Shown here in pieces: positions 7,588-16,710 of a stretch of 64,000 nucleotides of DNA; position 1 is the first letter of the stretch; each line of letters starts with the position of its first letter. The notes under the pieces are model-generated. The model had not been told where the DNA came from. It searched no databases and saw nothing but the letters and a program-made list of their open reading frames with translations. This DNA comes from Chloroflexota bacterium (GTDB lineage: Bacteria > Chloroflexota > Dehalococcoidia > Lucifugimonadales > Lucifugimonadaceae): positions 1 to 64,000 of the forward strand of contig JABMNO010000066.1 in the NCBI GenBank assembly GCA_013204555.1, in the 5' to 3' direction. Made by a program: the position numbers and the translations under genes.

Positions 7588-9747
7588 ATGCCTGAATCGA
7601 CTCCCACAAACGAGATGGAGCTTCTGCGCGATATCTCTCGTATCGGAGTATCTGGTCTTGGAGTTGAGGATCTCGGTCTGACATTCCTGGAGACCCTCCA
7701 GAGGCACATCTCATTCGACAGAGGTGTAGTGCGCACCGTCGACCACACAAGCGGTGAATTTAGTGGGGGAGTCGCATACGGCGTCGGAAGTAAATTGCCG
7801 CTGCCGACCGATCGGACCATCACAGCCACTCAGGCGATTGGGCTAGGCCGAATCGTCACGGATGTCACGAACAGTTCAGGCGACCCAGAAGATCCAGACC
7901 CGGGTGGCCAGATCGCCAGTCTTGGACTCAAATCATCCGTAACCGTGCCACTTCTCACCGACGAGGCTGCTGTTGGCATTCTCACCCTCCGACGCACATC
8001 AGAGATCGGTTTCGACGAGGCAGAAGTTGACCTTCTCCGCATCGTGGCAAACCAGCTGGGACCGAGCCTCGATAACTCTTTCCTGCTCGAGACCGTCTCT
8101 AATCTCGCTGCCATAGTTGAGACCAGCCCTGACATCATTTTGCGAGCGAGCATTGAAGGCCATGTTGAATATGTGAACCCATCTGGCCGACAAGTCCTGA
8201 ATCTTCCGGAAACTTACGTCTCTGACCATGGCCTGAACATTAAGGATCTTCTCGATCAGGCAAGTTCTGATTCGCTCATAAACAGTGGAATACCTACCGC
8301 TGTGGGTGGGCATCCGTGGTCTGGGGAACTAAACGTGATCGACCGCGAAGAGAGGTTGATTCCTGTCGAGACCTTAGTGGTTGCCAACTTCCACCGTAAC
8401 GGCTCGCTACGCGGCGTGAGCATTTCAATGCGAGATATCGCCGCCCGCAAAGAGGCGGAGGATGAGCTACAGAGGCTCGCCACCACAGATACCCTTACCG
8501 GCCTTCCAAATCGCTATCAGTTGGGAATACTGCTCGATCAGGCAAACAGATCGGCAAAAAGAACAGGCGCTAAACATGCGCTCGTATTTCTGGACCTGGA
8601 TGCGTTCAAACTAGTCAACGACACGCATGGACACTCTGTGGGCGACGAGTTAATTCGCGCAGTTGGAGCCAGGCTTGATCAATCGCTGCGAAGCTCGGAC
8701 CTCATAGCACGCGTCGGGGGGGACGAGTTCAATGTCATTCTCTATGACGCAACGGCGGAGGACGCCTACTCGAAAACGGCCGAACTCGTTTCGATCGTCT
8801 CAGACGTTTCGATCACCGCAAGAGGCGATCTGGTGCAGATTTCTGCAAGTGCCGGCGTTGCAAGTTTCCCCGTCGAAGACGCCAGCGTAGAAGACCTGAC
8901 GTCATTCGCTGATATTGCCCTGTACCAGGCTAAGGACGCGGGCCGGAACCAGGTGGTGCTATACGACCACAGCCAGGGTGGCCGGGATGTTGTCACCGCG
9001 CTCCAGCAGAAACGCCGGGCCATTCTGGACGCACTGACGAACCACCGGCTAACTCTGTACAGACAGCCGATTTATGGCGTAGCGAGCCGAAAAATCGAAA
9101 TGTACGAGGTTCTTGTCAGAATTAAAAACGCCGATGGGAAGATCATGAACCCGGCTGAGTTCATCGCTGAGGCGGAGTCCCTGGACCTTATCCAGCAGAT
9201 TGACGAACGTGTCATCGCTGCCGCCCTGCACCGCTCCAAAAAGCTCTCAGACTCCGGGCAAGGGATCGTACTAACCATCAACGTCTCATCACGTTCTGTT
9301 GGAATCGAGATGGCCGAGTACGCCATATCAATCGGAACGGAACTGGGCATCAACCCGGCAGACATCGTATTTGAGATCACGGAGACTGCGACGCAGCGCA
9401 GTGGAAGTCACGCAGTCGCGTTCGTAAATCGTCTTGCTAACGCCGGATATCGCGTAGCAATCGATGATTTCGGCAGCGGTACAACATCTCTCAAACAGAT
9501 ACGAACCCTTCCGTTCCACCACCTGAAGCTGGATGGGAGCCTCGTTCAGACGCTCGCTCATGATGAACATGATCGCGGATTCGCGAAAGCGATCTGCGAT
9601 CTGGCGCACGCGATTGGTTTAGAAGTGGTTGCCGAGTTTGTACAGGATGAAGAGACACTCACGTTTCTCGGCGAAATCGGTGTGGAGTACGCCCAGGGTT
9701 ACCACCTCGGTAGGCCTGAGCCGTTCCCGCTAGATCCTGAACCCTGA
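7588..9747 (+). CDS. GAF-PAS-GGDEF-EAL cyclic-di-GMP signalling protein
   Basis: A 719-residue soluble sensor-effector with no transmembrane segment or signal peptide. Residues ~10-165 form a GAF domain and ~170-288 a PAS domain ending in the MRDIAARKEAEDELQRL linker. The GGDEF domain spans ~296-460 with an intact GGDEF (377-381) and a product-inhibition I-site RSSD (368-371) five residues before it. The EAL domain spans ~470-715 with EVLVR (507-511) in place of EALVR, plus NVSSRS, FEITETA, AIDDFGSG, LKLDGS and the late EYAQGYHLG motif. All main catalytic acids, the Asn and the Lys appear present, so both synthesis and breakdown of c-di-GMP are possible, switched by the N-terminal sensors. 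E-V-L variants are known in active phosphodiesterases. Confidence 0.92.
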   Translation: MPESTPTNEMELLRDISRIGVSGLGVEDLGLTFLETLQRHISFDRGVVRTVDHTSGEFSGGVAYGVGSKLPLPTDRTITATQAIGLGRIVTDVTNSSGDPEDPDPGGQIASLGLKSSVTVPLLTDEAAVGILTLRRTSEIGFDEAEVDLLRIVANQLGPSLDNSFLLETVSNLAAIVETSPDIILRASIEGHVEYVNPSGRQVLNLPETYVSDHGLNIKDLLDQASSDSLINSGIPTAVGGHPWSGELNVIDREERLIPVETLVVANFHRNGSLRGVSISMRDIAARKEAEDELQRLATTDTLTGLPNRYQLGILLDQANRSAKRTGAKHALVFLDLDAFKLVNDTHGHSVGDELIRAVGARLDQSLRSSDLIARVGGDEFNVILYDATAEDAYSKTAELVSIVSDVSITARGDLVQISASAGVASFPVEDASVEDLTSFADIALYQAKDAGRNQVVLYDHSQGGRDVVTALQQKRRAILDALTNHRLTLYRQPIYGVASRKIEMYEVLVRIKNADGKIMNPAEFIAEAESLDLIQQIDERVIAAALHRSKKLSDSGQGIVLTINVSSRSVGIEMAEYAISIGTELGINPADIVFEITETATQRSGSHAVAFVNRLANAGYRVAIDDFGSGTTSLKQIRTLPFHHLKLDGSLVQTLAHDEHDRGFAKAICDLAHAIGLEVVAEFVQDEETLTFLGEIGVEYAQGYHLGRPEPFPLDPEP

Positions 9748-9780
9748 ACTCCCTGGAGGCCTACCGGGAAGCTTCACCGG

Positions 9781-10683
9781 CTACTCGCCGCCTGAGCCGT
9801 CGCCTTCCGGGCGCTGACCCAACTCCTCCAGGAACCGCTCAATCTCTGGAGAAAGCTGTATCTCGCCATCTGAGTCCTCAGGTGGGACTCCGTTCTTCTC
9901 ATCCCACTCAACTTCCAGGCGCTTGACCAGAGTTGCCAACTGGGGATCCTTCATCAGAGCCGGAGCAACCTGGGAATACTGTTGCTTCCCAAGCTCTCGC
10001 TCTGCGCTTGCATCGCCCAACCCGTACAGCGGACTGAGAATCTCAACAACTCGAGCGCTGCCTGAGAAATCATTGTCCAGTTGCAAATAGAGTGGCAGGC
10101 GCACCATCAGACTCAGCGTAGCCATCCCATTATCCTGCGCCATCTGGGCTATCTGGCCCGTCATGCTGGTCGGCCCCTCATAGTTGCTCCGGCTCGGCGT
10201 GAACCCGCCAAGATTCGGCTCAACATCCCATCCCTTTAGTGTTCCGGAAACCGCAAGCGGCCTGGTATGGGGTACGGAGTCGTACATACTTCCAATTGAG
10301 ACGTATGAGGTCACCCCCATCCGCTTCAGAAGCTCAAGGACAGCCTCGTTGTACTCTTCCGAGTTTGAGTGAGGCTCCATCAGGTGAATCAGGACGAGGT
10401 CAGGAGCTTCCTCCCTACGAGCTGAAAGCACCACCGTGTTCGGCACCGTGATGTGGCGTTCACCATCAACCATCTTCATCTCAGGTCGGTACCGGGTGAA
10501 ATCGTAGAAGTAGCCCGGTCTGCGTAGCCGACCAATCTCCTGACCGTCAAACATATTCTTAAGACGACCCAGAACAACCGATCCCACATTGCCCACGTTT
10601 ATCCACGGTCTGAGCATTACAACAGCGTGGGGATCCCGCAGCGGCGGATCTGGCATCTCTATGTCAAAAGGCCCAATTTCCAT
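9781..10683 (-). CDS. PAC2 family protein
   Basis: A 300-residue protein of the PAC2 (proteasome assembly chaperone 2-like, former DUF75) family. The N-terminal AVVMLRPWINVGNVGSVVL resembles the conserved G-N-G start of the family, and the SYVSIGSMYDSVPHTRP segment near the middle matches the G-x-x-x-D/x-V-P-H-T-R-P signature. The C-terminus is acidic and low-complexity. In bacteria these proteins occur mainly in Actinobacteria and Chloroflexota; the role is unknown, although actinobacterial members have been tied to ATP-grasp or proteasome context. It is divergent from the dehydrogenase gene that begins at 10902. Confidence 0.8.
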   Translation of the reverse strand: MEIGPFDIEMPDPPLRDPHAVVMLRPWINVGNVGSVVLGRLKNMFDGQEIGRLRRPGYFYDFTRYRPEMKMVDGERHITVPNTVVLSARREEAPDLVLIHLMEPHSNSEEYNEAVLELLKRMGVTSYVSIGSMYDSVPHTRPLAVSGTLKGWDVEPNLGGFTPSRSNYEGPTSMTGQIAQMAQDNGMATLSLMVRLPLYLQLDNDFSGSARVVEILSPLYGLGDASAERELGKQQYSQVAPALMKDPQLATLVKRLEVEWDEKNGVPPEDSDGEIQLSPEIERFLEELGQRPEGDGSGGE

Positions 10684-10901
10684 GTGGTGTTCTCAAGAGC
10701 TCGTTTCGTCCGCAGTTTATCGGCTTGCAGGAAAGATGCACGTCATAGACGGTAACAATCGCCGAAAACTTGGTTCGACAACTGCCACCCAGGAGAGGCC
10801 TCGCTGCTAAAATTCGCCCGCGATCTCCACTGAAAGACTTCTTGAATGACGTATAGCAGGATTGTAGCCGCCCCCTTCCCGCGGTCATAGAAAGAAATAA
10901 A

Positions 10902-11984
10902 TTGCTTGAACAATTCCACGTTCCTGAGGACATCGCAGTCCGCGTAGATCACGTGGCGCTGCACACCGCTGTGACCGTGCTGCTAACGCGAGTAGGCGTC
11001 CCAAATGATGACGCTGTGCTATGCGCTGACGCCCTCGTTTCGGCTGACCTCCGAGCGGTTGAAACACATGGCGTTTCAAACATGCTCCGTTCCTATATCT
11101 CCGGCTTTACCAGCGGACAGATCAACCCGCGACCGAACTGGAAAATTACCCGCGAAACAGCGTCATGCGCCACCATCGATTGCGACGAAGGCCTGGGTAC
11201 GATTCTTGCTCAGAAGGCTATGGATATCGCAATAGACAAGGCGCGTGAAACTGGCGCCGGGCTCGTTTCGATGGGCAATGGGCGTCATCTGGGGATGGCG
11301 GCATACCACGCTATGAAAGCCATTCCGCATGATATGATCGGTCAGTGCATGACCGCCTGCGGCCCTTCCGTTCTCGTCACGGATTCGGCGGAGAACGGGA
11401 TGGGAACCAATCCCATCGCCGTTGCCGCTCCTGCGGGCGAGGAACCACCATTCGTTTTTGATGCTGCGATGAGTATGGTCGCCAACAACAAAATCGGCCT
11501 TGCGCGCAGATTGGGAACCAAAATCGAACCGGGATGGATTGCCGACGATGAAGGCGTCCCAATCCTTGAGCGCGTCGACGTACCTGAAAATTTCAAGCTG
11601 CTACCCGCTGGCAGCACGCGTGAGCTCGGTTCGCACAAGGCCTATTCGATGGCCGTTGTAGTGGACATTCTCGGGGGACTGCTGAACGGCAGTCCCGCGG
11701 GAGTCATCGCCCCTCGCGGACACAACAACCACTTTGTAGCCGCCTACTCCATCGACGCATTTATAGACGTCGCCGAATTCAAGTCCGCCATGGATGACTA
11801 CCTGCGTGCGCTACGCAACCTGCGGCCCGCCCGTGGCAAGGAACGCGTCATATACGCCGGCGTTCCTGAAGCCGAGGCCGACCTCGACCGTCGCGCCAAC
11901 GGTATACCGCTGCATCCAGAAGTAATCGACTGGTTCGAATCGGCTTGCGCCGAACACGGAGTACACTTCGACCTCTTGAAATGA
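10902..11984 (+). CDS. Malate/L-lactate/ureidoglycolate-type dehydrogenase (LDH2/MDH2 family)
   Basis: A 360-residue NAD(P)-dependent dehydrogenase of the LDH2/MDH2 oxidoreductase family, unrelated to Rossmann-fold malate dehydrogenase. Visible family motifs are SADLRAVETHGVSNM near residue 48, GNGRHLGMAAYHAM near 127 with the catalytic His, GTNPIAVAAPAG near 168, and a GHNNHF segment near 270. The likely substrate is a small 2-hydroxyacid or 2-ketoacid. The start is uncertain: the frame opens with TTG at 10902, while family alignments would favour starting about a dozen codons later near VRVDHVALH. Its stop overlaps the start of the nuclease-like gene by ATGA. Confidence 0.85.
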   Translation: MLEQFHVPEDIAVRVDHVALHTAVTVLLTRVGVPNDDAVLCADALVSADLRAVETHGVSNMLRSYISGFTSGQINPRPNWKITRETASCATIDCDEGLGTILAQKAMDIAIDKARETGAGLVSMGNGRHLGMAAYHAMKAIPHDMIGQCMTACGPSVLVTDSAENGMGTNPIAVAAPAGEEPPFVFDAAMSMVANNKIGLARRLGTKIEPGWIADDEGVPILERVDVPENFKLLPAGSTRELGSHKAYSMAVVVDILGGLLNGSPAGVIAPRGHNNHFVAAYSIDAFIDVAEFKSAMDDYLRALRNLRPARGKERVIYAGVPEAEADLDRRANGIPLHPEVIDWFESACAEHGVHFDLLK

Positions 11985-13186
11985 CTTCCAATCTAGAAAA
12001 TATCCGCCCAAAACTTGAGGCATTGATCCTCGGGAACAATGATTTTGATCTTCTCGAAAGTGAACTAGAACGCTTCAACATTTTCTCCATTTTGAAGATA
12101 GTTGATGCCGAGATACGTCATTCAGCCGCGCTAGCATGGCTTCTGGACCCACAGGGAGCTCATGGGCTTCAAGACCGCGTCCTATCAGATTTCGTGAAAC
12201 AAGTTGTAGCGCTCCCAGATGAGAAGATCAAATCCAATCAGAATCCCCCATCGCCGATCGAGATTGACGCCTGGTCTATGACAGGAGCATTGGTTGAAAC
12301 TGAGCGGGCCCACATTGACATACTGATCTCGGATCAAAAAAATAAATTCGTATGTGCGATTGAAAACAAAGTGGGAGCGGAGGAGCACTCGGGACAACTT
12401 GGACGATACGCGGACTGGGTCGAGGACAACTATCCAGATCACTCGAAACTGTTCATTTTTTTGAGCGTTGGCCGAGATGAAGCGTCAGATTCGAGATGGA
12501 TCAGCGTTGGATACGACTTGATATATTCAGTGGTAGATCGGCTTGTGACTCTCCATCGCTCTGCCATCGCAGACGAACCGAGAATGTTCCTAGATCAATA
12601 TCTGAGGACTGTGAGGGACCATTTCATGACTGACTCATCCAAAGTTGTCGCGTTGGCGAGACGCCTATATTCATCCCATAGAGAAGCCATTGAATTTATC
12701 GTGGAACATCGCCCGAATTTCCGAGATGAGATCTATGCTTCGTTGATGGGTCTGGTTGAGTCATCAGAAAGGTTGTCGCCCGAACCTTCAACTCGAGGGG
12801 AGGTTCGTTTCACGCCGACCGTCTTGCTAGACGTGATCCCAGAAGATGAGCGTGCGGCGGAATACCATCGCTTGGTGAAGTTCTGGTTCGCAAACGAAGG
12901 CTCAGCACTTTCTGTGGTCGTGGAAGTCCAGCCATGGTCTGACCAAGTTGAGCGAGACTCCATAATCCAATTCGCAAAGGACCACAAACCACCATTCACT
13001 GTCGGTTCGAATCCAGGACCACGTTTTGCCCGAATCTATGTTAAGCGCCTATGGAATCACCAGGGCACAGTCCCCGAAGAGAGTGACATTGACGACACTG
13101 TTCGGTCGAAGATTGAAAGCTTCCTAACAGGGGAGCTTGTCAAGGTAATTGATGTTCTGAGCCGAACAGGTGCGTTCGCTGAATGA
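11981..13186 (+). CDS. PD-(D/E)XK nuclease family protein
   Basis: A 401-residue protein. The N-terminal EIRHSAALAWLLDPQGAHGL (from residue 44) is the hallmark of the PDDEXK_4 family. The core nuclease pattern follows: ETERAHIDILI with Asp113, then CAIENKVGAEEHSGQL with Glu128 and Lys130 (D...E-x-K). This family has the restriction-endonuclease fold; members are often in defence or mobile contexts, but functions are mostly unproven. The C-terminal half is unannotated. The ATG at 11981 overlaps the preceding stop as ATGA, so it is translationally coupled to a metabolic gene. Its base composition is visibly more AT-rich than its neighbours, which suggests a later arrival. No methylase or other defence gene is adjacent. 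Confidence 0.8.
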   Translation: MTSNLENIRPKLEALILGNNDFDLLESELERFNIFSILKIVDAEIRHSAALAWLLDPQGAHGLQDRVLSDFVKQVVALPDEKIKSNQNPPSPIEIDAWSMTGALVETERAHIDILISDQKNKFVCAIENKVGAEEHSGQLGRYADWVEDNYPDHSKLFIFLSVGRDEASDSRWISVGYDLIYSVVDRLVTLHRSAIADEPRMFLDQYLRTVRDHFMTDSSKVVALARRLYSSHREAIEFIVEHRPNFRDEIYASLMGLVESSERLSPEPSTRGEVRFTPTVLLDVIPEDERAAEYHRLVKFWFANEGSALSVVVEVQPWSDQVERDSIIQFAKDHKPPFTVGSNPGPRFARIYVKRLWNHQGTVPEESDIDDTVRSKIESFLTGELVKVIDVLSRTGAFAE

Positions 13187-13231
13187 AATCTGTTCCATCC
13201 GTATCTGACCAACAACAAAAAAGGACTCACA

Positions 13232-14194
13232 ATGGCTCACAAATTCGTAATCATGCCGCCGCAGACCGACCGTACCCGAGACTGGGCCGCGCTCATGATG
13301 GACTCAATTCCTGACTACACCGTTGTCGTGCCCGAGACCGAAGAGGAAGCCGGTCGAGAACTCGTCGACGCCGACGCAGCATTCGGGGAGATTCCGCAAC
13401 ATCTGCTTGCCAACGCCGGGCAACTCAAATGGCTACAGGCGCCTGCCGCCGCACCGAATGCTGGCTACTACTACGATGACCTCATCGCCCACCCGGTCCA
13501 GATCACAAATTTCCGTGAGATATACAACGACCACATCTCAATGTTCATCATGGGCTTCGTGCTCATGTTCGCCCGCGGATTCCATGCCTATCTCCCGAAT
13601 CAGGCACGCCGAGTCTGGAACCACACAGACCCTGGCACCGTCTACCTGCCGGAAGCCACCGCTGTAATCATGGGTGTTGGAGGAATCGGTGGCGAAGCCG
13701 CCCGTCACTGCGCCCATTTCGGCATGAACGTGATCGCTGTGGACGCCCGTCGCGAGGACGTTCCTGAAGGCGTGTCAAAAATGGTGCGACCCGACGAACT
13801 CGATGATGTTCTGCCTGAGGCTGACTTCGTAATCATGACAATCCCACACACACCTGAAACAGAGGGACTGATGGGCGCCGACAAGTTCAAACTGATGAAA
13901 AAGTCAGCCTTCCTCATCAACATCGGCCGCGGCATGACTGTAAAGCTCGATGATCTTGTGGATGCGCTACGTAAAGGCGAGATCAGGGGCGCTGGCCTGG
14001 ATGTGTATGAGAAGGAACCTCTGCCATCAGACCACCCACTCTGGGCAATGCCCAACGTTCTTTTGACGCCACACGTCGCTGCCTTCGGTCCATATCTGGA
14101 GGAGCGTCGCACTGAGGTACTCATGGACAACGCAAGGCGCTTCGCCGAAGGCAGGCCCCTCCGCAATCTCGTCGATAAGGCCAACTGGTTCTAA
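13232..14194 (+). CDS. D-2-hydroxyacid dehydrogenase (NAD-dependent)
   Basis: A 320-residue Rossmann-fold dehydrogenase reducing 2-ketoacids to D-2-hydroxyacids. The NAD-binding motif GVGGIGGEAARHCAHFG followed by VDARRE lies at about residues 149-175. The catalytic Arg is in LINIGRG, the Glu in the segment before LPSDHPLW, and the catalytic His in LTPHVAA. The N-terminal half suits the glyoxylate/hydroxypyruvate reductase A-like group. An aaaaaaggact purine-rich site precedes the ATG. It is followed after 12 bp by a second, more distant D-2-hydroxyacid dehydrogenase, so the two are co-transcribed. Confidence 0.88.
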   Translation: MAHKFVIMPPQTDRTRDWAALMMDSIPDYTVVVPETEEEAGRELVDADAAFGEIPQHLLANAGQLKWLQAPAAAPNAGYYYDDLIAHPVQITNFREIYNDHISMFIMGFVLMFARGFHAYLPNQARRVWNHTDPGTVYLPEATAVIMGVGGIGGEAARHCAHFGMNVIAVDARREDVPEGVSKMVRPDELDDVLPEADFVIMTIPHTPETEGLMGADKFKLMKKSAFLINIGRGMTVKLDDLVDALRKGEIRGAGLDVYEKEPLPSDHPLWAMPNVLLTPHVAAFGPYLEERRTEVLMDNARRFAEGRPLRNLVDKANWF

Positions 14195-14206
14195 CTGGAG
14201 ACGCTC

Positions 14207-15214
14207 GTGCCCAAATTCAAAGTTGTCATAATCGAAAAGAACCAGCGGATCGATCCGGTATACGAGGCTGATGAGCTTGGTGAGCTGGACGTCGAGATCG
14301 TCTCCGTTGGGGTGGATTCCGAGGGCGAAGTCATCGAGGCCGTTGCCGGTGCGGACGTAATTCTGAATTCCAGCCTGCCAATGCCCAAGTCCGTGATCAA
14401 CACGCTCGACAACTGCAAGATCATCGTGCGGCTCGGCCACGGCTATGAAGGTGTGGACCTCGATGCGACGACCGAAGCAGGGATCATCGTCTGCAACGCG
14501 GCCGGAGCTACGTCCGAAGAGGTCTCAAACCACGCACTGTCCCTCATGCTGTTCCTGGCTCGCCGCCTGTACGTATTGAACCCCGGAACGCGCGCTGGCA
14601 AGTGGAATGAGTTGTGGTCGCGGGAGGCCTGCTCTCAGATCTGGGGCGAGACCGTAGGCGTATTTGGCTTCGGACACATTGGGCGGGCATTCGCGCGCAA
14701 GGCCAACGCACTCCGAATGAACGTGATCGTCCATGACCCGTACGTGGGCCACTGGGCCGATCTCGAAGACAACGTGCGGATGGTCGAATTCGACGAGCTT
14801 GTGGGAACGTCTGATTTCATCTCCATCCACGCCCCGTTCAAAGAAGAGACCCACAACAAGTTCAATGCGGACGTGTTGCGGCGAATGAAGTCGTCTGCGT
14901 TCCTGATCAACACCGGCCGGGGCGGAATCGTCAGCGAGGCCGATCTGGTTCAAGCGCTACGAAACGAAGAAATCGCGGGCGCTGCAATCGATGTATTCGA
15001 ATCTGAGCCGCAAGGCGACGACAACCCACTCTTCGATTTCAACAACGTGATCGTCACCCCACACGTAGCAGGCTCATCCCCCGGCGGCTGGGAACGCATC
15101 CGCCGCAGCGCCGCCCGAGACGCCGCACGCGTTCTCACAGGTCGCCGCCCCTACTGCGTGGTCAACACCGCAGTTCTATCAAGCGGAACACGCGCCGACA
15201 TCCATCCCGATTAA
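14207..15214 (+). CDS. D-2-hydroxyacid dehydrogenase, CtBP/phosphoglycerate dehydrogenase-like
   Basis: A 335-residue paralogue of the preceding gene. The NAD-binding motif VGVFGFGHIGRAFARKA is near residue 150 with the ribose-binding Asp in VHDPYVG. The catalytic triad appears as Arg in LINTGRGG, Glu in DVFESEPQGDDNPL and His in VTPHVAGS. The overall pattern is nearest the C-terminal-binding-protein-like hydroxyacid dehydrogenases of bacteria. The start is GTG at 14207 with ctggag upstream, 12 bp from the previous stop. Two tandem members of this family suggest a pathway using different 2-hydroxyacids, but no substrate can be assigned. Confidence 0.87.
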   Translation: MPKFKVVIIEKNQRIDPVYEADELGELDVEIVSVGVDSEGEVIEAVAGADVILNSSLPMPKSVINTLDNCKIIVRLGHGYEGVDLDATTEAGIIVCNAAGATSEEVSNHALSLMLFLARRLYVLNPGTRAGKWNELWSREACSQIWGETVGVFGFGHIGRAFARKANALRMNVIVHDPYVGHWADLEDNVRMVEFDELVGTSDFISIHAPFKEETHNKFNADVLRRMKSSAFLINTGRGGIVSEADLVQALRNEEIAGAAIDVFESEPQGDDNPLFDFNNVIVTPHVAGSSPGGWERIRRSAARDAARVLTGRRPYCVVNTAVLSSGTRADIHPD

Positions 15215-15276
15215 CAGAGTCACTGCTATCTGACTCACCGTCCCGAAAACGCAAACGATATCCCAACACAACCGTC

Positions 15277-15430
15277 GTCCCGGAATCGGAGGCTCTGTGG
15301 AGATATCCGGGATTCAGGCACACACAACATGCGCAGCGAACGCGGCGATCCCCGGATCGGTTGCGGTTGATCACGCGTGCCCGATATCGACGCTGAGATC
15401 CCGGATCACCTACCCGCGTCCGGGATGACA
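15277..15430. repeat. Dispersed repeat family C (two half-elements)
   Basis: Two half-elements recur elsewhere. Half A (15277-15320) begins gtcccggaatcggaggctc, continues to tggagatatccggg and is itself an imperfect hairpin; a near copy lies at 20117-20160. Half B (15387-15430) begins cgacgctgagatcccggatc and ends cgtccgggatgaca; a near copy lies at 49597-49647, with an inverted partial copy at 49495-49516. The surrounding intergenic gap (15215-15494) holds no gene. Confidence 0.7.
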
Positions 15431-15494
15431 TGTAGGTGGGGGATTCCGATCATCGGCACATCATCCGCATTCGGACAACGGAACGAGATTTGAT

Positions 15495-15617
15495 CTAGCC
15501 GACTATTCCTGAAACAACTATGGCGACAATCATCAATGCGATCACAATGAATCCCGTCAAATACTGCCCGCGCTCATTGGCCCACGTGTGTCGGTCACGA
15601 ACTCGTCGTCTGTCCAT
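15495..15617 (-). CDS. Small single-pass membrane protein (40 aa)
   Basis: A short frame beginning MDRRRVRDRHTWANERGQY and ending in a single hydrophobic helix (LTGFIVIALMIVAIVVSGIVG split around residues 20-40). A perfect Shine-Dalgarno (ggagg) lies 6 nt before the ATG, which supports translation. The basic N-terminus should stay in the cytoplasm with the helix in the membrane. Function unknown. It lies 116 bp downstream of the nitrilase gene on the same strand. A longer reading of the same frame starting at 15812 would overlap the nitrilase and is unlikely. Confidence 0.6.
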   Translation of the reverse strand: MDRRRVRDRHTWANERGQYLTGFIVIALMIVAIVVSGIVG

Positions 15618-15732
15618 AATGTTCCTCCACAAAGAAGGTATTCCTGACTTCGCGTGGCGAGTATAGACCGCGTTTTGATTTGAATCAATACGTAATATTG
15701 AGAGATTCAGAGACGTAATACGTAACACATAG

Positions 15733-16554
15733 TCATAGGCCCCACGACTTATATATCTCTGGTCGCCGGAAGTGCCTGAAAAACGTTTCAGGTTCCCGCC
15801 GCGATTCGGCAAGAGATTCGGCCTTCAAATCCACGATAACCATCTCATCGCTATCTCCGTGCTCAGTCCGCGCTATTACCTCGCCACGGGGATCGCACAC
15901 AAACGTGACTCCAGTGAACGTCCTCCCTGCCCCGTTGTCACCTACCTGGTTGCAGATCGCCACAAACACACCGTTATCGTAAGCACGCGCTGGCACATAT
16001 CTCATCCATCGGGCGTACTTTTCCTCTGGCGTCTCACCGCCTGAGGCATGCGGTAAAAAGATGATCTCTGCCCCTTTAGAAGCCAAGGCAGTACTCACTT
16101 CCGGGAAGTGCGAGTCGTAGCAGATTTCGATTCCAAATCGAGCTTTCTCATGAGTGAAGACCGGCAGATCACCACCGTCGCACCACGTCCCGATCTCAGT
16201 CGTCGGCACATGCGTCTTGCGATAAAAACCTCCGATGCCACCGGGTCCGAACACGATCTGCGTGTTGTAGACGATGCCGCTTTCGTCACGCTCCAGTAGT
16301 CCCGCCAGGAACATGATCCCTGAAGTTGATGCGATTTCGCACAAAAGATCGGTGCTTGGACCCGGAATCGACTCGGGTTCTGGATTGCTCGTATCGCCAG
16401 CGTTATACCCGGTGATGCCTAATTCGGGAAAGCAGACGATATCGACATCTTTTGTTGCTGCTTCAGTCACAAAATCACGGATCACGTTGATGTTGTGCTC
16501 AGGGTTTCCCACGATGCTTCGCATCTGCACCATCGCGATTTTTATGTCCTGCAT
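15733..16554 (-). CDS. Carbon-nitrogen hydrolase (nitrilase superfamily)
   Basis: A 273-residue amidase of the nitrilase superfamily with the full catalytic set: Glu44 in CFPELGITGY, Lys113 in GGFYRKTHVP and Cys145 in EICYDSHFPE. The HFPEVSTALASKGAEIIFLP block and the RAYDNGVFVAICNQVG block fit the N-carbamoylputrescine/beta-ureidopropionase-like branch. The likely reaction is hydrolysis of an amide or carbamoyl substrate releasing ammonia; the substrate is not determinable. It is divergent from the NUDIX gene, and the 359-bp gap between them contains a highly structured element. Confidence 0.88.
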   Translation of the reverse strand: MQDIKIAMVQMRSIVGNPEHNINVIRDFVTEAATKDVDIVCFPELGITGYNAGDTSNPEPESIPGPSTDLLCEIASTSGIMFLAGLLERDESGIVYNTQIVFGPGGIGGFYRKTHVPTTEIGTWCDGGDLPVFTHEKARFGIEICYDSHFPEVSTALASKGAEIIFLPHASGGETPEEKYARWMRYVPARAYDNGVFVAICNQVGDNGAGRTFTGVTFVCDPRGEVIARTEHGDSDEMVIVDLKAESLAESRREPETFFRHFRRPEIYKSWGL

Positions 16555-16710
16555 AAATTCATCTCGTCATAGCTGTCTGAAAGGTCGATTTGATGCGAAT
16601 TGTGGGCCTGCCCGGATGCCGCGGCAAGTTCGGGGCGTTATAATCACCGCTGACAGGCTTTGATTTGACGCTAAGCTCCGGACGTTGCCTGCCCGTCTTA
16701 CGGGGTGGAG

